Below, in pieces: positions 1 through 6,314 of a DNA stretch of 10,083 bases (position 1 is its first letter; every line of letters begins with the position of its first letter). Source of the stretch: Chloroflexi bacterium RBG_16_51_16 (GTDB lineage: Bacteria > Chloroflexota > Anaerolineae > Anaerolineales > Villigracilaceae). The position numbers and the translations under genes are program-made. A model generated the notes under the pieces. The model had not been told where the DNA came from. It ran no database searches and saw nothing but the letters and a program-made list of their open reading frames with translations. The DNA lies in NCBI GenBank assembly GCA_001796785.1, contig MGNL01000119.1:660-10742 (forward strand). Reading direction: 5' to 3'.

Positions 1-455
1 TTCATCGCAAGAGTAAATGATTCTGGCATCGGTTTGCAAAAAGGCGCCATCATGTTTACATCGACGATACCCTCGAAATACGATTCGAGTTGTAAGACGG
101 CCAAAACCCGTTTTGCATGTGCCTGGTCTGCATTGGTAAAGATGTAATTACGGGTGCCCATCGATTCGAAAATTGATCTTTGGAGGGGATCAGGACGAAT
201 ATAGTCGTTCAAGGGCAGCGAATGCACATAAGCCAGGAAGTCGGCTACATCGACCTGATGATGTGCTTCAAGCCCACGCAAGGTAGTCCCGTATTGATTG
301 AAATACTTTTCTCGAAGGCTTGGTATCTCTTGTTGGGGGATTCCTACCCGTTCACTCATATAGGCATTCATACGGGTTTTAATTGCCTGCCACAGTCCGG
401 AGGAGGAAGGGTAAAGCGTATCATCTAAATCAAAAAAAATGGTCGTAAATTGCAC
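1..455 (-). CDS. HAD-superfamily hydrolase, pyrimidine 5'-nucleotidase-like (3' end outside window)
   Basis: The first 151 codons of a haloacid-dehalogenase hydrolase are visible and the C-terminus lies beyond base 1. The protein begins MQFTTIFFDLDDTLYPSSSG. Motif I is DLDDT with nucleophile Asp9 and acid/base Asp11, motif II is YIFTNAD with Thr107, and motif III is the lysine of CKPMPES (Lys141). The all-helical cap lies between motifs I and II (about residues 16-95). This layout matches subfamily IA and most resembles the Sdt1-like pyrimidine 5'-nucleotidases, which dephosphorylate nucleoside monophosphates in the cytoplasm; the substrate is an inference. I chose the GTG at 455-453 because it puts motif I at the usual distance from the N-terminus. 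No in-frame ATG precedes it; the ATG at 460-458 is in another frame and soon meets a stop. There is no Shine-Dalgarno, and a TATAAT box ends 6 nt before the GTG. The gene diverges from mutL. Confidence 0.87.
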   Translation of the reverse strand, partial: MQFTTIFFDLDDTLYPSSSGLWQAIKTRMNAYMSERVGIPQQEIPSLREKYFNQYGTTLRGLEAHHQVDVADFLAYVHSLPLNDYIRPDPLQRSIFESMGTRNYIFTNADQAHAKRVLAVLQLESYFEGIVDVNMMAPFCKPMPESFTLAM

Positions 456-461
456 CGCATG

Positions 462-467
462 ATTATA
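462..467 (-). promoter_or_regulatory. -10 box (TATAAT) of the HAD gene, probably leaderless
   Basis: On the minus strand a perfect TATAAT is followed by six bases (CATGCG) and then the GTG start. Transcription normally begins 6-7 nt after the -10, so the message should start at or next to the GTG. No -35 resembling TTGACA is seen at 16-18 nt, and there is no TG extension. Confidence 0.7.
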
Positions 468-470
468 CCC

Positions 471-484
471 GGATGAAATCATCC
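471..484. promoter_or_regulatory. Palindrome GGATGA-AA-TCATCC in the divergent promoter region
   Basis: A perfect 6-bp inverted repeat with a 2-bp centre lies between the two divergent -10 boxes, just upstream of the HAD gene's -10 in its -10/-35 spacer. Further GATGA/TCATC-like words occur at 485-490 and 501-505. It could be an operator for the HAD gene or for both genes. It could also be chance in a region rich in this short word. Confidence 0.3.
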
Positions 485-522
485 GATGATTTATGCACAG
501 GATGAATAAATAATGCCTACGA

Positions 523-528
523 TATAAT
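523..528 (+). promoter_or_regulatory. -10 box (TATAAT) of mutL, probably leaderless
   Basis: A perfect TATAAT is separated from the mutL ATG by exactly six bases (GAAAAC). No Shine-Dalgarno lies upstream of the ATG, and the expected transcription start falls on the start codon. No good -35 hexamer is visible. Confidence 0.7.
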
Positions 529-534
529 GAAAAC

Positions 535-2295
535 ATGACCATCCGGGTGCTATCTCCTGATGTGGCATCCCAGATCTCGGCAGGTGAGGTGATCGAACGG
601 CCGGCCTCTGTTGTCAAGGAATTGGTGGAGAATGCACTGGATGCGGGCGCGCGTTCCATCTCCATTACGATCCAGGACGCAGGTAAACGGCTGATCGAAG
701 TAGCCGACGATGGATCCGGAATTCCCGCGGAGGAATTGGAACTCTCCGTTACGCGCCATGCCACCTCAAAACTTGTCGAGGCGCATGAATTGTTTCAGAT
801 CACTTCGCTGGGATTCCGAGGTGAAGCCCTCGCCTCCATTGCATCCGTCTCGCGCCTAAGCCTTACCTCGCGGGTGGAGCAAGGCAAAACAGCTGCACGG
901 CTAAAGGTGGATGGCGGCAAAACGGGCAAAGTTGAAAGTACGGGTGCACCGAGAGGCACCGTTGTTAACGTGCAGGACCTCTTCTATAATGTACCCGCCC
1001 GTTTGAAATTTCTGAAATCAGACTCTACCGAACGCCGTGTGATCGATTCACTGGTCACGCGCTACGCGCTTGCCTATCCCAACGTTCGCATTAAGTTTTC
1101 AGTGGACAGCACCGTAACCCTGCAAACCACCGGGGATGGGGATCGACGCTCCATTTTGTCCGCCCTGTATGGAGCGGAGAGCGCCACGCAAATGCTGGAT
1201 GTTCTTGCTGAAGAAACGTCGATGAAATTGTATGGTTTCATCAGTCCACTATCGCTCACACGCTCAAACCGGAGGGATATTGCCTTTTTTGTGAACGGTC
1301 GCTGGATACAGGATATACCCCTGAGTACAGCTTTGGTACAGGCATATCACACCTTATTAATGGTTGGACGATATCCTCTCGCCAGCCTTTTCCTGGAAAT
1401 CGCACCTGAACAAGTCGATGTTAACGTACACCCCGCGAAAGCTGAAATCCGTTTTCGTGAGCCGGATAAAGTGTTCAGTTTTGTCCAGCGAGCGGCGCGC
1501 CGGGCGCTGCTAGCCTATTCGCCTGTACCGCAGGTCTCACAACCAAATTGGGGACAGACCTGGAGTCAAACCGACCCAGGTTGGATCCTGGCACACCCTG
1601 AGGATCATCCGTTGGATCGAGCTCCACAAGTTCCCAACTCTTATCCAGCAGCAAGTCCTTCCGGGGTTCAAGTTACAGGATCGAACCTGGCACAAAGCGA
1701 ATTCGCGCAAATACCGTTGCTCAGGCTTATTGGCCAGGTCGGAGCAACCTATCTTGTCGCGGAAGGCCCGGATGGTCTTTATCTGATCGATCAGCACGCG
1801 GCGCATGAGCGAATCCTATTCGAAAAAATTATCGATCAACATGCATCAAGTAAGGTTGCTTCCCAGGTGCTCCTCGCCCCAGTGGTCCTGGATCTCTCCG
1901 GATCACAAGCCAGCCTGCTGCAAGAAAATTTGGAGGTGCTTGGTCAACTTGGATTTGTAATCGAGGAGTTCGGACCCGCCTCGTTTCAAATAAGAGCCGT
2001 ACCAGTCATCTTCAACAGCAGTAATGCCTCTGCAGCTATTCGGGCGGTCGTTGAGGATTTCGAAGAGGATGAAACTCCTCTTAAATCGGAAATTGAACTT
2101 CGACTGGCAGGTCGTGTTTGCAAAGGGATGGCAGTAAAAGCCGGCCAGGTGCTTTCCATTGAAGAACAGAAAAATCTTCTGAGCAACCTCGAGGCATGCA
2201 GATCACCCCGGACCTGTCCACACGGGCGGCCAACGATGATCCATTTATCAGTAGATCTACTTGAAAAACAATTTGGACGGAGAGGGCCGCGGTAA
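535..2295 (+). CDS. mutL: DNA mismatch repair protein MutL (endonuclease-type)
   Basis: MutL couples mismatch recognition by MutS to strand incision. The N-terminal GHKL ATPase aligns residue for residue with E. coli MutL. It has GEVIERPASVVKELVENALDAG at 17-38 (catalytic Glu29, Mg-binding Asn33), DDGSGIP at 58-64, and GFRGEALASIASVS at 93-106. This agreement fixes the ATG at 535. A second-domain motif VNVHPAKAEIRF lies at 296-307. A variable Pro/Ser/Gln-rich linker spans about 330-390. The C-terminal dimerisation/nuclease domain has the full DQHAxxExxxxE motif (419-430), Cys529-Lys530, and CPHGRP (561-566), the metal-site set of MutH-independent MutL proteins. It should therefore nick DNA itself. 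The length, 586 aa, is normal. Its stop lies 5 bp from the convergent kinase gene, and no mutS is nearby. Confidence 0.98.
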   Translation: MTIRVLSPDVASQISAGEVIERPASVVKELVENALDAGARSISITIQDAGKRLIEVADDGSGIPAEELELSVTRHATSKLVEAHELFQITSLGFRGEALASIASVSRLSLTSRVEQGKTAARLKVDGGKTGKVESTGAPRGTVVNVQDLFYNVPARLKFLKSDSTERRVIDSLVTRYALAYPNVRIKFSVDSTVTLQTTGDGDRRSILSALYGAESATQMLDVLAEETSMKLYGFISPLSLTRSNRRDIAFFVNGRWIQDIPLSTALVQAYHTLLMVGRYPLASLFLEIAPEQVDVNVHPAKAEIRFREPDKVFSFVQRAARRALLAYSPVPQVSQPNWGQTWSQTDPGWILAHPEDHPLDRAPQVPNSYPAASPSGVQVTGSNLAQSEFAQIPLLRLIGQVGATYLVAEGPDGLYLIDQHAAHERILFEKIIDQHASSKVASQVLLAPVVLDLSGSQASLLQENLEVLGQLGFVIEEFGPASFQIRAVPVIFNSSNASAAIRAVVEDFEEDETPLKSEIELRLAGRVCKGMAVKAGQVLSIEEQKNLLSNLEACRSPRTCPHGRPTMIHLSVDLLEKQFGRRGPR

Positions 2296-2300
2296 ATTAA

Positions 2301-3509
2301 TTAATGTGGAATGGGTTGTGTCCTGCTCGCCCTCGGCAGGTATACGGTTAACACGGTACCAACACCCACCTTGCTGCTTACCTCAATCCTGCCGCCATGC
2401 CCGTTGACTATCTGTCGGCAGATGGATAGGCCAAGTCCTGTACCCTGGACTTTATCTTCATGCTCGTGAACTCGGTAGAATTTTTGAAACAAATGGGGTA
2501 ATGCTTCTTCCGGGATGCCGATTCCTGTATCCTGGAAAGATATGATCATGTCGCTTTCCGTGGCTGCCACCCGCATGGTGATGCTTCCGTTTGTGCGATT
2601 ATATTTTATGGCGTTGCTGATCAGGTTTAGGAAAACCTGTTTAATCTTATCCCGGTCAGCATCCAGCAAGGGTAATCCATCGGAACCCTCCGCACGCAGC
2701 TGGATGTCGGCTTCGGCGGCTTTGGAATTCATGACATCCTTGCATTCGTACAATAGATCCATGACATTGAATTGGGTTTTGTGATATTGGACCCTGCCGG
2801 ATTCCAACCTGGCGAGATCCAGGAATGAGGAGGCCATAGAGTTCAGGCGCAGGGTTTCATTATGGATATTCTTGACGATCTGGTCGTGCTGTTCGCGGGA
2901 CATTTCTGGGCGATGGAGTAGGTAGGTCGCCGTGCTGAGGGAAGCCAGGGGTGTCCGCAATTCATGCACGAACTCGGAGATCAGGTCAGATTGTTGGAAT
3001 AGTCGGGCATTCTCGATCGCCACTGCCGCCTGGGCGCCAAGCACGGATAACATGGACTCGTCGGAATCGCTGAACTTGCCCTTCTGCTTATTGAGGGCTT
3101 CAAGCACCCCCACCACCTTATTCTTTGTTATTAACGGAACACCTAGAAGCGATTGGGTCGTAAACCCGGTGTAGTGTTCCACTTCATTGAAAAACCGGGC
3201 GTCATCATGAACGTTAGCGATGCGGACCGGTTTGCGTTGTTTAACGATCCAACCGGCGATGCTGCCGTCCAGGGGGACGACGATCCCGCGCCGGGTTGGT
3301 TCATCGATATTCGTCGACACCTGGAAATAAAGTTGTTTGGCTGAATCATCGTAGAGCAGGATCGAGGCGGCTACTGAGGCGCTCATCTCAGCCGCCGCGT
3401 GGACGATGCGGGACAGCAGGATATCCAGGTCAAGCGTGGATGCCAGATCACGAGCGATTTCTATCAATCGGCGGTAGCCGTCGAGGCGTTCGGTTTTGAT
3501 CTCAGCCAT
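2301..3509 (-). CDS. Soluble GAF-domain sensor histidine kinase
   Basis: This is a 402-residue two-component kinase with no membrane segment, so the input is cytoplasmic. A GAF domain covers about residues 25-168 (ASILLYDDS, GWIVKQRKPVRIANV, LLGVPLITKNKVVGVLEALN). A short coiled linker leads to the HisKA helix with FVHELRTPLASL, where His182 is the phosphoacceptor. The catalytic domain has the N box (NLISNAIKYN, 295-304), G1 (DTGIGIP, 327-333), F box (FQKFYRV, 341-347) and G2 (GTGLGL, 356-361), so it should be active. The ATG at 3509 lies inside the end of the sirtuin gene (overlap ATGGCTGA, 8 nt), implying translational coupling in an operon. The GAF ligand is unknown. The likely partner is the receiver protein encoded first in the operon, an inference from linkage. 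No terminator follows, and the gene converges on mutL. Confidence 0.93.
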   Translation of the reverse strand: MAEIKTERLDGYRRLIEIARDLASTLDLDILLSRIVHAAAEMSASVAASILLYDDSAKQLYFQVSTNIDEPTRRGIVVPLDGSIAGWIVKQRKPVRIANVHDDARFFNEVEHYTGFTTQSLLGVPLITKNKVVGVLEALNKQKGKFSDSDESMLSVLGAQAAVAIENARLFQQSDLISEFVHELRTPLASLSTATYLLHRPEMSREQHDQIVKNIHNETLRLNSMASSFLDLARLESGRVQYHKTQFNVMDLLYECKDVMNSKAAEADIQLRAEGSDGLPLLDADRDKIKQVFLNLISNAIKYNRTNGSITMRVAATESDMIISFQDTGIGIPEEALPHLFQKFYRVHEHEDKVQGTGLGLSICRQIVNGHGGRIEVSSKVGVGTVLTVYLPRASRTQPIPH

Positions 3510-4278
3510 GAAGCAGTTGCTCGACCATAAGCGGAAGCACCTCCGCTACATCATCAAGGATCGCCACATCCGCTCGGATATTCAAGTAGGTTGGTGTGTT
3601 GTTAACGATGATCAGGTGGGCGCCTCGGTCTATGGCGACCATGGGCAGACCCGCCACTGGCAAAACTTCCAGCGACGATCCAGCCACGAGGATTAGATCG
3701 CACTGGCGTACCGCCTTTTGGGCTGCGCTCCAGGCACCTTCGGGCAGCTGTTCACCGAAAAGGATAACGTCAGGCTTTAATATGCAGCCGCATTTTGGAC
3801 AGGCTGGTAATAATCCATCTTTTACAAATGGAAGGATGTAACCTTCCGATTCAACTTGGTTGTAGCAACTGCTGCACGTCAGGCTGCGCATTGAACCGTG
3901 CAACTCAATCACGTGCTGTGAACCCGCCTTTTGATGCAGCATATCGATATTCTGTGTGATCACAGTATGGACGAGGTCTTTTTTTTCGAGTTCAGCAAGG
4001 GCGAGGTGAGCTGGATTCGGCTGGGCGGTATAGATTTGTCCTGCCAGAGGCCGGAACCAGGAATAAAAACGTTCAGGCGCCACACGAAAGGTGCTTAGGG
4101 AGGCGACTTCCAGAGGTTCGTCGCGTGACCATAAACCTGAGCCTTCGGAACGGAAATCAGGGATACCGGATGGCGTGGATATTCCGGCGCCAGTCAATAT
4201 AATCGTCCGGCGGGATTGCTTGAACAAGTCTGCAGAGAACTGGATGGCGCTGGAGGTCCTGTTGGCTAAAGTAATCAT
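3502..4278 (-). CDS. NAD-dependent protein deacylase, Sir2 family
   Basis: This 258-residue sirtuin removes acyl groups from lysines using NAD+, releasing nicotinamide and O-acyl-ADP-ribose. All core motifs are present: GAGISTPSGIPDFRS (30-44), TQNID (108-112), catalytic His127 in ELHGS, zinc cysteines C135/C138 and C160/C163, FGE (174-176), GSSLEV (200-205) and VNN (225-227). It resembles Thermotoga Sir2 (class U) more than E. coli CobB. The Tyr-x-x-Arg pair of desuccinylases is not in register (FYSWFRP at 71-77), so deacetylation is the likelier activity. I chose the ATG at 4278 because it overlaps the upstream gene's stop (TGATG), has AAGG a few bases upstream, and gives a normal N-terminus. 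A longer frame reaches 4458 but lies entirely inside the upstream gene. Its place between a receiver gene and a histidine kinase gene is unusual. The substrate is unknown. Confidence 0.95.
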   Translation of the reverse strand: MITLANRTSSAIQFSADLFKQSRRTIILTGAGISTPSGIPDFRSEGSGLWSRDEPLEVASLSTFRVAPERFYSWFRPLAGQIYTAQPNPAHLALAELEKKDLVHTVITQNIDMLHQKAGSQHVIELHGSMRSLTCSSCYNQVESEGYILPFVKDGLLPACPKCGCILKPDVILFGEQLPEGAWSAAQKAVRQCDLILVAGSSLEVLPVAGLPMVAIDRGAHLIIVNNTPTYLNIRADVAILDDVAEVLPLMVEQLLHG

Positions 4279-5435
4279 CAAGCCTTTATGTGCTCGAGGA
4301 TCGAATCTGCAATTTTCAACAGCTGCTGAGACGTCACATTGGTTGGTTGGCAGAGCACAGCTGGAGTATGCAAACGTGTGGCCTGATTGAACAATTCCGG
4401 CGCAGGTGTCAGGGTGCTTGTGATGGAATGACCCAGCTGTTCCTGAACCTGCATCCAAGGCATTTGAGCTTCGCTGCGAACTCGATTGTTCAGAACCGCA
4501 TTGATGCTTTTTCGATCCAGACCAAGTTGCGCGATTTCATCGATCAGCTTGCGGGTCTGATGAATGCTACCTGGCGATCCTTCCAACACAACGATCCGCT
4601 CATTGCACATCGGTAACAGCTTCTGGACGAAGGTTGGAAGTCCGATACCCAGGTCTAACACGATAAATTGTGCGAGAGTAGCCAGGCGATTTAGAAGCAC
4701 TTCATAGTTAGCTGCCTTCGTGATCAAGGTAACATCCCGAGGATTCTCAGAAGCCAGCAGGAGTTTTAAGCCGCTGGTGTGAGAGGTTAAACTTACCTGG
4801 ACCTGCTCCCTCGTGATCTCAACCGGGTTTCCTTCCAGGAGTTCATTCAACCCTTTTTGGTAGGTTAAACCAAGTTCCAGAGCGAGCATCCCTTGTCCCG
4901 GTGTCAATTCAACCAGGATAGTCTCTGCCTGTGATCGGGAAATTAACCCTGCCGCGATATTGGCTGCCAACATGGAAACACCCAAGCCGCCACGCGCGGA
5001 AAGAATGCCGATGATATATCCATTTTGCTCCCGGGATTTTGTCAGCGGCAGGGCTTCCTTTGATCCGGACCGCGCCAGGAGAGCCTTGACATGGGCTTGT
5101 AACTCAGTTGGATGAGTGGGCTTGGTCAAATAATCATCGGCGCCAACTTCGAAACCGGTTACCTTATCATCCAATTGGGTCTTCGCGGTGAACATCAAAA
5201 TAGGCGTATTGCTGGTGGCGGGATTCTTTCTCAATCGCCGGGCGACCTCATAACCGTCCAGATCCGGCATCATTACATCCAGCAGAATAAGATCCGGCCG
5301 TTCCTCAAATGCCTTGCCTAATCCCAGTTCACCATTTGCAGCTACGCTGATTTCGTAACCCTGCCTCTGAAGCATCAATCCGACCAATCGAAGAGTATCC
5401 AGATCGTCGTCAATGATGAGTATTTTTTCTGCCAA
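4278..5435 (-). CDS. Response-regulator receiver fused to a CpaE/TadZ/MinD-like P-loop domain
   Basis: This is a 385-residue two-domain protein. Residues 1-122 are a canonical receiver: acidic pocket Asp9-Asp11, phosphoacceptor Asp53 (LILLDVMMPDLDG), Thr83 (MFTAK) and Lys105 (YLTKP). Residues about 140-383 form a ParA/MinD-superfamily domain with an altered Walker A, SARGGLGVSMLAANIA (146-161). There Arg148 replaces the signature lysine and Val153 the P-loop lysine. The Walker B-like strand ends at Asp261 (FIVLDLGIGLP). There is no DNA-binding domain, so output is probably protein interaction or localisation, as in CpaE/TadZ. The start is the TTG at 5435, which follows GAAGAGG by 5 nt, fits the receiver N-terminus, and lies just downstream of a promoter. 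The in-frame ATG at 5489 coincides with the predicted -35. It is the first gene of the operon, and its stop overlaps the sirtuin start. Confidence 0.88.
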   Translation of the reverse strand: MAEKILIIDDDLDTLRLVGLMLQRQGYEISVAANGELGLGKAFEERPDLILLDVMMPDLDGYEVARRLRKNPATSNTPILMFTAKTQLDDKVTGFEVGADDYLTKPTHPTELQAHVKALLARSGSKEALPLTKSREQNGYIIGILSARGGLGVSMLAANIAAGLISRSQAETILVELTPGQGMLALELGLTYQKGLNELLEGNPVEITREQVQVSLTSHTSGLKLLLASENPRDVTLITKAANYEVLLNRLATLAQFIVLDLGIGLPTFVQKLLPMCNERIVVLEGSPGSIHQTRKLIDEIAQLGLDRKSINAVLNNRVRSEAQMPWMQVQEQLGHSITSTLTPAPELFNQATRLHTPAVLCQPTNVTSQQLLKIADSILEHIKA

Positions 5436-5460
5436 TTTTGCCTCTTCGTCCGATTTAAAT

Positions 5461-5489
5461 AGTCTAGCACAAAGGTGAGGACAGCACAA
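5461..5489 (-). promoter_or_regulatory. Promoter of the receiver-sirtuin-kinase operon
   Basis: On the minus strand TTGTGC (5489-5484), a 17-nt spacer and TAGACT (5466-5461) form a SigA-type promoter, with TGC directly before the -10 as an extended element. The expected start is near 5454, giving a leader of about 20 nt that holds the GAAGAGG ribosome binding site (5447-5441). This supports the TTG start over the ATG at 5489. Confidence 0.6.
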
Positions 5490-5580
5490 GTTGTGTATTT
5501 TTTAACAATAAAACCATGAAACTGAATCTAAACTAACCAGCTGGGGTGTCTTTGACCATGCGGATCGTGTGATTCAATTT

Positions 5581-5745
5581 TCAGGATACTTCCTGATCCA
5601 CCTTAGAAACTTTAATTTGCATTTGGCCGCCATTGATTGGTTTGGATCGGAAAATAATTTCTTCTAAAAGATGTTTCAAGATCGAATTCAGTTGTCGAGC
5701 ATTGCGGATAGAAATCCGCGGCGTTGAAACTGCTCTACTGATGAT
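5581..5745 (-). pseudogene. Possible remnant of a histidine kinase dimerisation region
   Basis: This open stretch of 54 codons has no start codon and is bounded by TAG (5748-5746) and TGA (5583-5581). It reads ISIRNARQLNSILKHLLEEI, then a short stretch, then GGQMQIKVSKVDQEV. The pattern resembles the end of a HisKA domain and the start of the next segment in kinases (I..NA..L...L..LLE.....GG.MQI....VD). It is not a close copy of the kinase encoded at 2301-3509. It fills most of the otherwise empty gap between the operon promoter and tmRNA. It could be a decayed gene or chance; no neighbouring frame continues the similarity. Confidence 0.25.
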
Positions 5746-5777
5746 CTAAATAATCTAACATAAATCCAATATGGTGA

Positions 5778-5786
5778 TGCTATAAT
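5778..5786 (+). promoter_or_regulatory. Extended -10 promoter of ssrA (TGC-TATAAT)
   Basis: A perfect TATAAT (5781-5786) is preceded by TGC, an extended -10 element that can compensate for the absence of a recognisable -35. The expected transcription start is near 5793, about 25 nt before the mature tmRNA 5' end. That implies a short leader removed by RNase P. Confidence 0.65.
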
Positions 5787-5817
5787 TCTGTACACTGGGA
5801 AAAGCTCCCGGAAAATT

Positions 5818-6200
5818 GGGGATGACAGGCTTCGACGGGAGAGGCTGATCCCGGAATGCGAGCTGAGAGGCGCCGAACTCATTAACTCAGCGCAAAATTC
5901 AAGTGCCAACCGCACTTCCTACGCTGCCATGCCACTCGCTGCATAAGCGGTGATTTGACAGTACGGTCTCTGAAAAAGGGACCGCGTCCACCGGCCCCGA
6001 TCTCCGCCAGGGACCGGCCTGGGCGTGACAAACGCGGAGTGCCGCGCACGACGCCGCTGCCTGCGCGAAAGACAAAGCGGCTGGCTGCAGGAAATTCCGG
6101 CCGGACGAGGCTCCTGCAGCGACAAATTCGACCGGCTACGCTCGTAGATTTCCGAGGGTCGATTCTTTCGGACGCGGGTTCGATTCCCGCCATCTCCACC
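5818..6200 (+). ncRNA. ssrA: tmRNA (transfer-messenger RNA)
   Basis: tmRNA, with SmpB, rescues stalled ribosomes and adds a degradation tag to the unfinished protein. The 5' end GGGGATGACAGGCTTCGACG and the 3' end TTCGGACGCGGGTTCGATTC followed by CCGCCATCTCCACC are the conserved tRNA-like halves. The acceptor arm pairs GGGGATG (5818-5824) with CATCTCC (6191-6197), with one G-U pair. The T arm is GCGGG-TTCGATT-CCCGC. The gene ends ACC followed by T, so the terminal A is added after transcription. A short pseudoknot-like region (about 5858-5893) precedes the tag frame, and G/C-rich hairpins after it fit pseudoknots 2-4. The length, 383 nt, is normal for a one-piece tmRNA. Promoter and terminator are its own. 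Open frames crossing this region on either strand are not genes. Confidence 0.97.
5905..5946 (+). other. tmRNA tag-peptide reading frame, ANRTSYAAMPLAA
   Basis: The in-frame tag ends GCT GCA TAA (…Leu-Ala-Ala-stop), the usual ClpXP degron end. I take GCC at 5905 as the resume codon. It lies 88 nt from the mature 5' end (about 90 in E. coli), it follows the GCGC closing the first pseudoknot by 11 nt as in E. coli, and it gives the common Ala-Asn beginning. The alternative is GCG at 5890, giving the 18-residue AQNSSANRTSYAAMPLAA, but that codon would lie within the pseudoknot. Confidence 0.75.
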
Positions 6201-6206
6201 TTTCAT

Positions 6207-6246
6207 GCTGGTTGGCAGAAGTAGCTGCCAGCCAGCCTTTATTATC
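6207..6246 (+). terminator. Intrinsic terminator of ssrA
   Basis: A 12-bp stem (6207-6218 with 6225-6236, one G-U pair) has the 6-nt loop AAGTAG and is followed by CTTTATTAT. It begins 6 nt after the mature tmRNA 3' end. The T run is short and interrupted, so termination may be partial. Confidence 0.8.
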
Positions 6247-6264
6247 GTTGGGATGAATAATATG

Positions 6265-6273
6265 TGCTATACT
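6265..6273 (+). promoter_or_regulatory. Extended -10 promoter of the first lipoprotein gene (TGC-TATACT)
   Basis: TATACT (6268-6273) is preceded by TGC, the same extended form as at ssrA and the operon. No convincing -35 is seen. The expected start near 6280 gives a leader of about 35 nt holding AGGAGGAG (6305-6312), which sits 2 nt before the ATG. Confidence 0.55.
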
Positions 6274-6314
6274 GCGCAACGAAATTTGTTATTCATATCA
6301 ATCCAGGAGGAGAA

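Noticed and set aside
180..428. Plus-strand open frame of 82 codons opposite the HAD gene.
   Set aside because: The minus strand carries clear HAD motifs here, and the plus frame has no recognisable domain or ribosome binding site.
4279..4458. N-terminal extension of the sirtuin gene to an ATG at 4458.
   Set aside because: The extra 60 codons overlap the receiver-CpaE gene and look like out-of-frame translation. The ATG at 4278 overlaps the upstream stop and gives a normal sirtuin start.
5704..5719. Hairpin GCGGAT-AGAA-ATCCGC upstream of ssrA.
   Set aside because: The stem is only 6 bp, no T run follows, and it is inside the possible kinase remnant. It is too weak to call a terminator or RNA.
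5882..6224. Open frames across the tmRNA gene on both strands (for example minus 5882-6199 and 5919-6206, plus 5955-6224).
   Set aside because: They lie on or opposite conserved tmRNA sequence and arise from its tRNA-like and pseudoknot bases. Such antisense frames are a common annotation artefact.
5818..6264. tmRNA as an integration site for a mobile element.
   Set aside because: ssrA is a common attachment site, but no integrase, direct repeat of the 3' end, or foreign-looking gene is seen downstream in the window.
6264..6314. In-frame upstream ATG for the first lipoprotein.
   Set aside because: It lies at the predicted promoter and would bury the signal peptide behind 17 extra residues. 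The ATG at 6315 has AGGAGGAG.
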